From Prochlorothrix hollandica PCC 9006 = CALU 1027 (GTDB taxonomy: Bacteria > Cyanobacteriota > Cyanobacteriia > Prochlorotrichales > Prochlorotrichaceae): a DNA stretch of 53,145 bases. The stretch spans positions 254,322-307,466 of the forward strand of contig NZ_KB235941.1 of assembly GCF_000332315.1 (NCBI RefSeq). Direction: 5' to 3'. Of this stretch, positions 41,763-50,900 are shown piece by piece. The notes below the pieces were generated by a model, which ran no database searches, was not told the origin of the DNA, and saw only the letters and a list, made by a program, of their open reading frames with translations. Position 1 is the first letter of the stretch, and each line of letters opens with the position of its first letter. The translations under genes and the position numbers were made by a program.

Positions 41763-44700
41763 AAATTGCGTTCCAGAAGCGCCTGCACCGTGATCTCTGG
41801 GTTCTGGACCCGAAACTGGGCACCGAGGCGCACAAACTGACGGCGCTGCTGACCGTGGATAATGGCCACCACGGGCACCTTGGCCTGGTCGAGATCGCCC
41901 TGGCTGTCCTGGAGCACGGTTTTCAGGCGCTGTTGTTCTTGGATATCCTTGGCAATGCCCGCGTCCAGTTCCACCATCACCATGCGCACTGCCTCCACGG
42001 GTTCCGCATCATCGATGATGAATTGACATTGCTCATCGCGCCGATCGACCTTGCCCCACACCATCAACCGCGCATCGGGCTGGATATAGCCGCCAATGCG
42101 GGCAAAGGCTTTGGGAAAGACCACCCCATCCACTTGGCCCGACAGGTCTTCGAGGATGACGATGGCCATGGCATCCCCCTTTTTGGTGATGATGGGCTTG
42201 ACCTCCGGCAACATGACAATGGCGCTGACGGTGCCCTTGTAGTCCACATAGTCCCCCATGTCCGCCACATTGACCGGGGCGAGAACCCAACTCGATCGCT
42301 GGACGGCCTTGAGGGGATGGTCCGACACATAAAACCCCAATAGTTCTTTTTCCCGTTTCAGCCGTTCTTGGGGGGAGTAGTCCACCACGGCGGGGGCTTT
42401 GGGGGCTGACTCAAAGGTGTTGCTGTCCTGCTTGGGGGCGGTGCTGCCTCCCCCCGTTAAATCAAACAGGTTGCCCTGGCCGCTGTCTCGATCCTTGGCG
42501 CGGGACTGTGCCCAGTCCAAAATCAGGGGCAGATCTTCTGCCATTTGCCGCCGGTTGGCCTGGGGTTCCAGTTTGTCCAACGCGCCACAGTGAACCATGG
42601 CTTCCAGGACTCGCCGGTTACGCACGGCTCCATCAACGCGATCGCAGAAATCCGCCAAGCTTTTGAAGGGTCCGCTGCTGTTGCGCACAGCGATGATTTG
42701 GCCAATGGCCCCTTCCCCCACGTTCCGCACGGCGGAGAGACCAAATAAAATGCGATCTTGGAGGGGGGTAAAGTCTTCCCCGGAGCGATTAATGTCTGGC
42801 AATTCCACGGTGATATCCATGGATTGGCAGTTGGCGATGTATTTTTGGACCTTGTCCTGGTTGCTGCTATTAACCGTCAGCAACGCCGCCATGTATTCCA
42901 CGGGATAGTTGGCTTTGAGGTAGGCGGTTTGGAAGGTGACATAGCCGTAGGCGGTGGAGTGGGATTTGTTAAAGCAATACTCCGCAAACTTGACCATTTG
43001 ATCCCACAGGTTCTGGGCTGTTTTCGGATCCACACCCCGATCGACGGCTCCCCCCACAAAGGTCTCCTGGTATTTCGCCATTTCATCGGGTTTCTTTTTA
43101 CCCATACAGCGCCGCAGGAGGTCAGCTTGGCCCAGGGAATAGCCTGCTAAATCCTGGGCTATTTTCATGATTTGTTCTTGGTAACATAAAATGCCATAGG
43201 TCTCATTGAGGATGGTTTCCAGCTTGGGATGCTCATATTCAATGCGTTCTCGGCCATGTTTCCGGTTGATAAACTTGGGAATTAAGCCTGCATCCAAGGG
43301 ACCCGGACGATAGAGCGCCAGAATCGAAGAAATATCTTCCAAGTTGGAGGGTTTCAAGTCGCGGACAATTTGGCGCATTCCCGACGATTCCACCTGAAAC
43401 ACCCCCTCTAAATCCCCCTTGGCCAGTAGCTTATAGGTGTCCAGATTCTGCATATCTAGACCATCAGGATCAATTTTTTCGCCCCGGTATTCTTCAATAA
43501 GTTCCACGGTTTTTTGGATCATTGTCAGGTTTTTGAGACCGAGGAAATCCATCTTCAGTAACCCCATGGCCTCCACATCTTCCATGTAGTACTGGGTGAT
43601 TACTGCGCCATCGGCATTGCGTTGGAGGGGCACCAATTGATCCAAGGGTTCTGCGGAAATGACCACCCCGGCGGCATGAACCCCAGCGCTTTTGTTGGTG
43701 CCTTCGATGCGCATCGCCATATCAATCCAGCGGCGGTAGGTGATGGGGGGATCGCTGTTGGGCACCGTCATGTCGTCGATGTAGCGCTTGCTAAATTCGG
43801 GGTCGGGGCTATCTTCAGAAATCATGACCTTGAGCTTGGCCGGTTTGCCCCGCATGGTGGGAATCTTTTTGGCCATAAAATCGACTTCTTTGAGGGGAAT
43901 GTCCAAGACCCGCCCCACGTCCCGCAGCACCGCTTTGGAGGTCATGCGGTTGAAGGTGATGATTTGGGCAACGCGATCGTTGCCATATTTTTGAGTCACA
44001 TAGTCAATGACTTCTTCCCGCCGAGAGATACAAAAATCTGTGTCAATATCCGGCATGGATTTGCGTTCTGGGTTGAGGAAACGCTCAAATAGAAGGCCAT
44101 GGTGGACGGGATCAATGTTAGTAATAGCCATGGCATAGGCCACCAGGGAACCTGCCGCCGAACCCCGACCGGGACCCACGGGAATATTATTATCTCGCGC
44201 AAATTTGATGTAGTCCCACACCACCAGAAAGTAGCTGGCAAACCCCATCTCCTGCATCATTTTGATTTCGTATTCTAGGCGCTCTTGATATTCCCCACTG
44301 ATGTTGTCGTAGCTGCCACATTTAAAGCGATCGACCAAGCCATCCCGCGCCACCTTCGCCATATAGTCATCGTCGTTATAGCCAATGGGAACGGGATAAT
44401 CCAGGGGACGGGGCGGGCTGAGAATGTCGTAGGGTTCAATTTTGGCGGCGACTTCTAGGGTGGTGGCGATCGCCCGTTCAATCACATCTTCCGGCAAATG
44501 ATCCCGAAACAGTAACCGCATCTCATCGGCAGATTTCAGGTATTCGGTGCCGCTATAGCGCAGCCGTTTCTCATCGGTGACCCGCTTCCCCGTCAGGATA
44601 CACAACAGGGCATCATGGGCCTCCACGTCATAACAGGAAATATAATGGGAATCATTGGTAGCAATAATTTCTATATTTAGTTCTTCAGCAATGCGCACCA

Positions 44701-45280
44701 ATTCCACATTAACGATGCGATCTTCCCTGGATCCATGATCTTGGATCTCAATGTAATAATCATCGCCAAAGACATTTTTATACCATTGGGCTGCTGCACG
44801 GGCCGCATCATATTGACCCTGTAAAATTGCCTGGGGAACTTCCCCCCCTAAACAGGCACTGGTGGTAATTAAGCCCTCATGGTATTGCACCAGTAAGTCT
44901 TTATCAATGCAGGGACGGGCAAAAATTCCTTTACCCCGCATTCCTTGGAGGTGGGATGCACTGGTGAGTTTGGTGAGGTTGCGGTACCCCTGGGTGTTTT
45001 TAGCGAGGGTAACTTGGTGATACTTTTTAATCCGTTTTTTCTTGTCAGGAGGATCACTGAGACGGCCATCAATGACATACATTTCATTGCCAATAATCGG
45101 CTTGACCTTGCGGCCTTTGCAGGTTTTCAGTAATTCCACCGCCCCATACATCACCCCATGATCTGTTAAGGCCAGGGCGGGCATGCCTAACTCTTCTGCT
45201 TTATTCACCAGTTGGGACAGTTGGCTGGCCCCATCAAGGAGACTATAGTCGCTGTGGACGTGTAACCCAACAAAAGACAT
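41729..45280 (-). CDS. dnaE: DNA polymerase III alpha subunit, uninterrupted
   Basis: The protein has 1183 residues. The N-terminal PHP domain starts [16 protein letters not shown]. The catalytic core has PDIDTDF and [14 protein letters not shown] helix-hairpin-helix region and an OB-fold follow (near 950-1080, GFYVSDHPL and [14 protein letters not shown]). It is the replicative polymerase. Many cyanobacteria split this gene with an intein at the sequence FAEY-CFN. Here [17 protein letters not shown] is intact, with Tyr768 and Cys769 adjacent (junction near 42976), so this gene has no intein. The start ATG at 45280 and the full length are normal. Confidence 0.97.
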   Translation of the reverse strand: MSFVGLHVHSDYSLLDGASQLSQLVNKAEELGMPALALTDHGVMYGAVELLKTCKGRKVKPIIGNEMYVIDGRLSDPPDKKKRIKKYHQVTLAKNTQGYRNLTKLTSASHLQGMRGKGIFARPCIDKDLLVQYHEGLITTSACLGGEVPQAILQGQYDAARAAAQWYKNVFGDDYYIEIQDHGSREDRIVNVELVRIAEELNIEIIATNDSHYISCYDVEAHDALLCILTGKRVTDEKRLRYSGTEYLKSADEMRLLFRDHLPEDVIERAIATTLEVAAKIEPYDILSPPRPLDYPVPIGYNDDDYMAKVARDGLVDRFKCGSYDNISGEYQERLEYEIKMMQEMGFASYFLVVWDYIKFARDNNIPVGPGRGSAAGSLVAYAMAITNIDPVHHGLLFERFLNPERKSMPDIDTDFCISRREEVIDYVTQKYGNDRVAQIITFNRMTSKAVLRDVGRVLDIPLKEVDFMAKKIPTMRGKPAKLKVMISEDSPDPEFSKRYIDDMTVPNSDPPITYRRWIDMAMRIEGTNKSAGVHAAGVVISAEPLDQLVPLQRNADGAVITQYYMEDVEAMGLLKMDFLGLKNLTMIQKTVELIEEYRGEKIDPDGLDMQNLDTYKLLAKGDLEGVFQVESSGMRQIVRDLKPSNLEDISSILALYRPGPLDAGLIPKFINRKHGRERIEYEHPKLETILNETYGILCYQEQIMKIAQDLAGYSLGQADLLRRCMGKKKPDEMAKYQETFVGGAVDRGVDPKTAQNLWDQMVKFAEYCFNKSHSTAYGYVTFQTAYLKANYPVEYMAALLTVNSSNQDKVQKYIANCQSMDITVELPDINRSGEDFTPLQDRILFGLSAVRNVGEGAIGQIIAVRNSSGPFKSLADFCDRVDGAVRNRRVLEAMVHCGALDKLEPQANRRQMAEDLPLILDWAQSRAKDRDSGQGNLFDLTGGGSTAPKQDSNTFESAPKAPAVVDYSPQERLKREKELLGFYVSDHPLKAVQRSSWVLAPVNVADMGDYVDYKGTVSAIVMLPEVKPIITKKGDAMAIVILEDLSGQVDGVVFPKAFARIGGYIQPDARLMVWGKVDRRDEQCQFIIDDAEPVEAVRMVMVELDAGIAKDIQEQQRLKTVLQDSQGDLDQAKVPVVAIIHGQQRRQFVRLGAQFRVQNPEITVQALLERNFQARVSVLVSE

Positions 45281-45467
45281 GGCCTAGGCTCCGATGAGAG
45301 GTCTAAAACGAGTTGACTGACAAATGCTTCGGCATTGGGCGCGGGATTGGGCGTGGGATTGGGTGTGGAAACCACGCCCCTACCGGATTAGGGGCGGCAA
45401 TCATTCCCCTAGGGGGTTTGGGTCGGTGTAGGAGTCAGGTTTTCTGATGCTTTACTGACACAACTTT

Positions 45468-45585
45468 TGAAAGGCTTATGTTTTCGTAGGTTGGTTAGAG
45501 CCTTGCGAAACCCAACACAACCATTGTGGCTGTTGGGTTTCGTACCTCAACCCAACCCACAGCGACCATCTTGTGTCAGTCAACC
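45468..45585 (-). repeat. dispersed repeat family E, inverted copy E3
   Basis: This is the reverse orientation of E1/E2, from GAAAGGCTTATGTTTTCGTAGG to ATCTTGTGTCAGTCAACC. The stretch before it (45281-45467) has a GGATTGGGCGTG-type tandem repeat (about 45339-45370) and no gene. Confidence 0.9.
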
Positions 45586-45690
45586 AAGGTTTTCTAGACC
45601 CTGCTGGGGGTTGGGTTTTGGCAAGTCTTGTCAGTCCCTCAGGGTCAGCTCAGGGGCATGGAGGCGGGCGATCGCCCAGGGAACAGGGCA

Positions 45691-46035
45691 TTAGAGAGCG
45701 AAGGACTGGCCACAGTTGCAGACTTGGGCTGCTTTAGAATTTTCAAACCGGAAGGTCCCCCCGGTCAGATCTTCCACATAGTCCAGGCTCAACTGCCCAA
45801 TATAGGAACTGAGGGCAGGGTCCACCAGAATTTGGATCCCATCCTTGTCGTATTGCACATTGGGGGGAGTGGTGGGATCCTCTGGAGAAGTCGTGGCATT
45901 GAACTCCAGGGTGTAATGCAAACCGGCGCATCCCCCTGCCTGCACCCCTAAACGTACCCGATGGGGAGGGTGGGTACAGTGGCGGTTAAAGCGAAGAATT
46001 TCAGCACGGGCAGCGGGACTGAGTTGGATCACCAC
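45691..46035 (-). CDS. IscA/SufA/ErpA-type iron-sulfur carrier
   Basis: The protein has 114 residues from GTG at 46035. The family Cys are present: one in QAGGCAGLHY (about 36) and the CxC pair in VCNCGQSF near the end. The A-type carrier receives [2Fe-2S] or [4Fe-4S] clusters from a SufBCD scaffold and passes them to target proteins in the cytosol. Whether it is SufA, IscA or ErpA cannot be told from the sequence. It is monocistronic. A Fe-S client, the Nth part of the fused glycosylase, is encoded 11 kb away; no functional link is shown. Confidence 0.88.
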   Translation of the reverse strand: MVIQLSPAARAEILRFNRHCTHPPHRVRLGVQAGGCAGLHYTLEFNATTSPEDPTTPPNVQYDKDGIQILVDPALSSYIGQLSLDYVEDLTGGTFRFENSKAAQVCNCGQSFAL

Positions 46036-46086
46036 GGTTGTCGAGACAGGTAAAGGCTAGTCAGATTTTAATCCTATCCTACTCCT

Positions 46087-46230
46087 GGTTGGCTGACAAA
46101 AGATGGTCGCTGTAGGTTGGCTTGCGGCACGAAACCCAACAGCCACAATGGTTGTGTTCGGGCTTGCAACTTAAAGCGGGACAAGAGTAACGGGCGGTTT
46201 TGCAAGGCTCGGCCCAACCGGCGGAAACTC
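46087..46230 (+). repeat. dispersed repeat family E, mosaic copy E4 with a D fragment
   Basis: The E arms (GTAGGTTGGCTTGCGGCACG and GCAAGGCTCGGCCCAACC) are diverged. A D-like segment, CTTAAAGCGGGACAAGAGTAACGGG, sits in the middle near 46170-46194. It therefore records recombination or nested insertion between families. Confidence 0.65.
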
Positions 46231-46249
46231 TAGCTGATGAACCTAGAGG

Positions 46250-47722
46250 TTAGGCATTCCAGATTTTCAGGCAATTGCGTCCCTGTTCTTTGGCGTGGTA
46301 GAGGGCACGATCGGCCATACTCACCAGTTGCTCTGGGGAACTGGCGGGGTTTGGCATCAGGGTGCTTAGACCAATGCTGAGGGTGAGGTGGGGGTCAAGA
46401 TTGGATTGGGCATGGGGGATGGCTAAGGCAGCAATATTTTGCTGGAGTCGTTGGGCCACCTGTTGGGCACCCTCTGGGGAGGTGTAGGGCAAGAGGAGGG
46501 CAAATTCTTCGCCGCCATACCGGGCTGCTAGATCGGTGGGGCGATGGGTGGCTTGGGCAATGGCTTGGGCTACCTGCTGCAAGCAAGCATCCCCGTGGGG
46601 GTGACCGTAGTGATCGTTATAGGCTTTGAAATAGTCAATATCACACAGGATCAGTGAGAATAAGGCTTGCTCTTGTTGAAGTCGTGCCCAGGTTTCCGCG
46701 AGGTAGGTGTCAAAATAACGGCGGTTGGCTACCCCGGTTAAGCTGTCCACGTTGGCGAGTTGCCGCAGTTCCTGATTAGCTAACTGGAGTTGTTGGTAAA
46801 GATGGGCCTGTTGGATGGCGAGTTCTAGTTGTTCCAGCAGGGAGGATAGCACTTGGACGGTTTCGGGTGCCCAGGGTTCAGAGGATTGGCAACGATGGAT
46901 TATGAGGGATCCCCAATGTTCCGATCGCTGGAAAATAGGAGACACCAATTCCGCCTTGACCTGCCACTGTAACAGTTTGGCTTTATGGTGGGAGGTTTCC
47001 ATATTCGTTGCTGTGTTGTAAAAATGCACCGATCGGGGGTTTTTCGTATCGGTCACAAACCACGGGCATTCCCCTAAGGAGAGACCGAGGAAAGAGGTGT
47101 AGCCGTTAACTAAGGATTCCGCTATAATTCTGCCCTTGGAGCAGTCCAGTTCACGGTGATGGCTATCCATATACTCATAGATATACTGATAGATCAAAAC
47201 GCGATCGGCCTTGAAATAATCACGAATTCCGTCCACAGCCGCCTTTAAGATATCTTTTAGATCCAAGGATTCCATAGTCGCTTGAACAACATGGCGAATG
47301 AGGCGTTCTTGGGCCAGTTGTTGAGCGTCGAGATCCTGAAGATGTTTGAGTTCTAGATGGGTTTCAACCCGTGCTAACAGTTCTGGAGCGTTGAAGGGTT
47401 TCTTGATGTAATCAACGGCTCCCTCGGAAAACGCTTGGAGTAAGTGATCCTGCTCATGGCTAGCGGTCAAGAAAATGATAGGAATTTTGTGAAAGCGATC
47501 GTCCTTTTTCAGAAGCTTACAAACCGTTAGGCCATCCATCTCCGGCATCATTAAATCCAGCAAAATCAAATCCGGCTGGGAGCTGACAATGCGTTCAAGG
47601 GCTTGTTGACCATTTTTAGCAAAGGTTACATTGAAACCCTTGGGTTGTAGAATCCCCCCCAGAATCTTAAGATTTGAAGTGATATCATCAACGACTAAAA
47701 TGAGGGATTGATCAGGTTTCAT
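46250..47722 (-). CDS. REC-GAF-GGDEF response regulator diguanylate cyclase
   Basis: The protein has 490 residues. The receiver domain (1-120) has the phospho-acceptor Asp56 (LLDLMMPEMDG) and Lys108 in YIKKPF. The GAF domain (about 150-305) is like those of cyanobacterial sensors, but where the bilin-binding Cys-His would lie it has His245-His246. The GGDEF domain (about 320-488) has GGEEF (403-407) and an I-site RPTD (394-397) five residues upstream, so it should synthesise c-di-GMP and be product-inhibited. It lies downstream of the hybrid kinase at 47914 on the same strand (191 bases apart) and is its likely partner. Confidence 0.92.
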   Translation of the reverse strand: MKPDQSLILVVDDITSNLKILGGILQPKGFNVTFAKNGQQALERIVSSQPDLILLDLMMPEMDGLTVCKLLKKDDRFHKIPIIFLTASHEQDHLLQAFSEGAVDYIKKPFNAPELLARVETHLELKHLQDLDAQQLAQERLIRHVVQATMESLDLKDILKAAVDGIRDYFKADRVLIYQYIYEYMDSHHRELDCSKGRIIAESLVNGYTSFLGLSLGECPWFVTDTKNPRSVHFYNTATNMETSHHKAKLLQWQVKAELVSPIFQRSEHWGSLIIHRCQSSEPWAPETVQVLSSLLEQLELAIQQAHLYQQLQLANQELRQLANVDSLTGVANRRYFDTYLAETWARLQQEQALFSLILCDIDYFKAYNDHYGHPHGDACLQQVAQAIAQATHRPTDLAARYGGEEFALLLPYTSPEGAQQVAQRLQQNIAALAIPHAQSNLDPHLTLSIGLSTLMPNPASSPEQLVSMADRALYHAKEQGRNCLKIWNA

Positions 47723-47749
47723 GGCTAGGGGAAAGAAATGGATAAACTA

Positions 47750-47826
47750 TACAGCAGTCCTAAATCAGTTGGTAACCGTCCATTGGTAACCGTTCATTGG
47801 TAACCGTTCATTGGTAACCGTTCATC
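47750..47826. repeat. family B fragment B7 and 14-bp tandem repeat
   Basis: The left end of a B element (TACAGCAGTCCTAAATCAGTT, 47750-47770) is followed directly by four units of GGTAACCGTTCATT (47771-47826). The rest of the B element is missing, so the tandem repeat marks the break. Confidence 0.8.
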
Positions 47827-47830
47827 AGTC

Positions 47831-47911
47831 GGATATCAATTTAAGCCGGGACAGTGGGGTGGGGAGCGCCCCACTGTCTCGTTAATCTTGTCCCGCCTTC
47901 AGCGGTAAGCC
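47831..47911 (-). repeat. dispersed repeat family D, inverted copy D4
   Basis: The element runs from GGATATCAATTTAAGCCGGGACAG to TCTTGTCCCGCCTTCAGCGGTAAGCC. It ends two bases from the stop codon of the hybrid kinase, and its GGGACAGTGGGGTGG..CCCCACTGTC stem could end transcription. Confidence 0.88.
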
Positions 47912-47913
47912 CA

Positions 47914-50900
47914 TCAGTCCCCATGGGTAGAGGATTGTTTTTGACTGATGAACTCCACTACATCCTTAAACCCTTCAACCTTACTAGGAATCTGATCCCA
48001 GTCAAAATCATCTAACTGTTGACCCAAAGTCTGGGCATAGGCTATTAAATCAGGACAACAGTATTGATGGCCCCACTCTTGTAACCGTTGCACAAATTCC
48101 TCTAAGGGCTGAATAGCTAGGGTTTTGTTGAGGGTAGGCCAGGTTATGGTCAGCTCCTGCTGAAGATGTACCACCACCGCCGCTAACTGTTCTGGGGTGG
48201 GTTGTAGATTTTTGGAAGACACCCTTGAAGATGTGCCTGGGGCTATGTCTAGCAGTGTAGCACCTTGGCCTTGGGAGTCGAGGCTGGGGGAGACAGAACC
48301 CCTAGGGGACGCGGTCTTTAGAACACTGTGGAGCACGGTGATTAACTGCGATCGACTGACCGGTTGCCGGAGAAAGCCATCACACCAGGATTTAATCGAT
48401 TCCTCTTCCTCGGCACTACAGGATGCGGTCAGAACAATAACGGGAATGGTTTGGGTGCGGGGATCCTCAGCCAGGATCTGAGCAGCTTCATAGCCATCCA
48501 TCACCGGCATTCGTAAATCCAAGAGAATTAGATCCGGTTGGCTGACTTGGCTGATCCACACTGCTTCCTGGCCATTTTGAGCAAAATAGAGGGTGTGGTG
48601 GGTTGCCTGAAAGTAACCGGCCAACAGAGCACGGTTAAACTCCACATCATCGGCTACTAAAATGCGTGTGGGTGCCAATTCATTGAGGTTGCTATCAACA
48701 CTGACGGACACCCTAGGCAAGAGATCTTGATGGACGACCTGGAGGTTGGGGAAATGAAAGGTCAAGGCACTGCCCTGGCCCAGTTGACTGGTTAAGGTCA
48801 CGTCTCCCCCCAGCATCCGTACCAGGCGCTGCGTAATGGTTAGGCCCAGACCCGTACCGCCGTATTTACGATTACTTTGGCCTTCACTTTGGTTAAAGGC
48901 TGCAAAAATATAGTCCTGTTGTTCGGGGGAAATCCCAATACCCGTATCTTCAATCCTCATGACTAAGCAGAGGGAGTCACCAGAGATTTGGCTACGATCG
49001 CGGCAGGGATGTAGACAAATCTTGACTCCTCCTTGCTCGGTGAACTTGAGGGCATTGCCCACCACATTAAAGAGAATTTGCCGAATTCGTACCTCGTCCA
49101 AAAGCACCAAGGGGGGTAAGGCGGTATCAATCTCCACCTCCAAACTCAGATTTTTGGATTGGGCTTGGATGCTGAAAATACGTTGAATTTCCTGAATTAA
49201 TACCCGTAAATCCACTGGTTCATAGTGGAGTTGCAGTTTGCCCACTTCAATTTTAGAGAGGTCTAAAATGTCATTAATTAAGGCTAATAAGGTGGCACCA
49301 CTGCTAATGATGGCATTGAGGTAGCTTTCGGCTCTGGCATTTTGGGTGGTGAAGGGTTTCAGGAGATCAGAAAATCCTAAAACGGCATTCATGGGGGTAC
49401 GGATTTCATGGCTCATGTTCGCTAAAAACTCACTTTTAGCCTGATTAGCGGCTTCTGCTTGGTTCTTGGCTTGGAGCAGTTCAGCCGACTGTTGTTGGAG
49501 CTGCAACACCAGTTCCCCTTGCTGAATAGCGACCCCCAATTGATCTCCCACCTGCTGGATGAGTTTGCCTTCCTCCTCACTCCAGGAGTGGGGTTGACAG
49601 TGGTAACTGCCTAGGATTCCCCAGAGATTTGGCCCTACAAAGATCCCCACGGTGTAGAACGATTTTGCCTGGAAAAAAGCTAAGAGTTCTAGATGGCAGT
49701 CACTGTAATTTTGATTTAAAACATCATTGGCATAAACAGCTTCATGGGTCCTATACCGACCGCCTTGGGTTTCTTGGAGATAGGTGTCACTAATGTTTTG
49801 AGGGGGATTCTGGAGAGAAGCCAGCTCAGGCATCTTAGCTTCCGCCACAAACTGACCGCTCCAGTCGGGGTTGAAGTGATAAACACAAACCCGATCGCAG
49901 TCGAGTAACTGTTGCAGTTCAGCGGTGGCCGTCTGGAAAATGGTGTCTAAGTCCAAGGTTTGGCGAATCTGCTGGATCATCAAGGTGCCCGATCGTTCCC
50001 GATGCAACGCTTGACGCAACTGTTCTTCTGCATGTCGTCGGTCTGTGACGTTAATTAAGGTACCGAAATAGCCGCTAATTTGACCGTTCTTATCCCTGAC
50101 CTCTAAGGCACTGACCGCTACCCATTGCACCAACCCTTGGGGGGTTTGTATACGATATTCCAACTCAAAGGGAACCCCGTCCCCCAGGAGATTATTCCAC
50201 TGGCTTAAGACTCGGTCTTGATCGATGGGGGCAATAGTTCTGATCCAAGCATCACCGAGTCCATTATCCCCCGTTAATCCCATGATGGTTTGCCAGTAGG
50301 GATTAACATAACGGTAGTGACCTTGATCGTCGGTTTGGAAAATACCGACGGGAGCATGGCTAACTAAGACCCGGTACCGTTCTTCACTATTTTGCAGAGC
50401 TATTTCAATGGTTTTCTGTTGAGTAATATCCCGCTTGATGGAGGATGCTCCGATCACAGTTCCCTCGGCATCTTTAATGGGAGATAGGGTAGTTGATACG
50501 GTAATGGGATGGCCATCCTTATGGAGACGAATACTTTCATAGTGGTCAACGGATCGCCCCTGCTGCACCTGTAAGACAATGTTCAACCGTTCATCCCTAA
50601 GATCTAGCGGAATCAATCGATCAATAGACTCCCCAATCATTTCTTCAGCGTTGTAGCCAAAAATTCGCTCCGCTCCCCGGTTCCAGCTTTGAATCCTACC
50701 CTCTAGATCCTGGCTCCACATGGCATCATCAGAAAACTCAACGATCGCCGCCAATTGGGCTAACTTTTTCTGACTTTCTTCCAGTTCCAAAGTGCGAGCC
50801 TTAACCCGTTGCTCTAAGGTAACCTTGGCCCCTTGGATTTCCCGAAACTGCTGCTGGAGAACGGTGGCCACACCTTGGAAATTATTGCTGAGGAGGGCAA

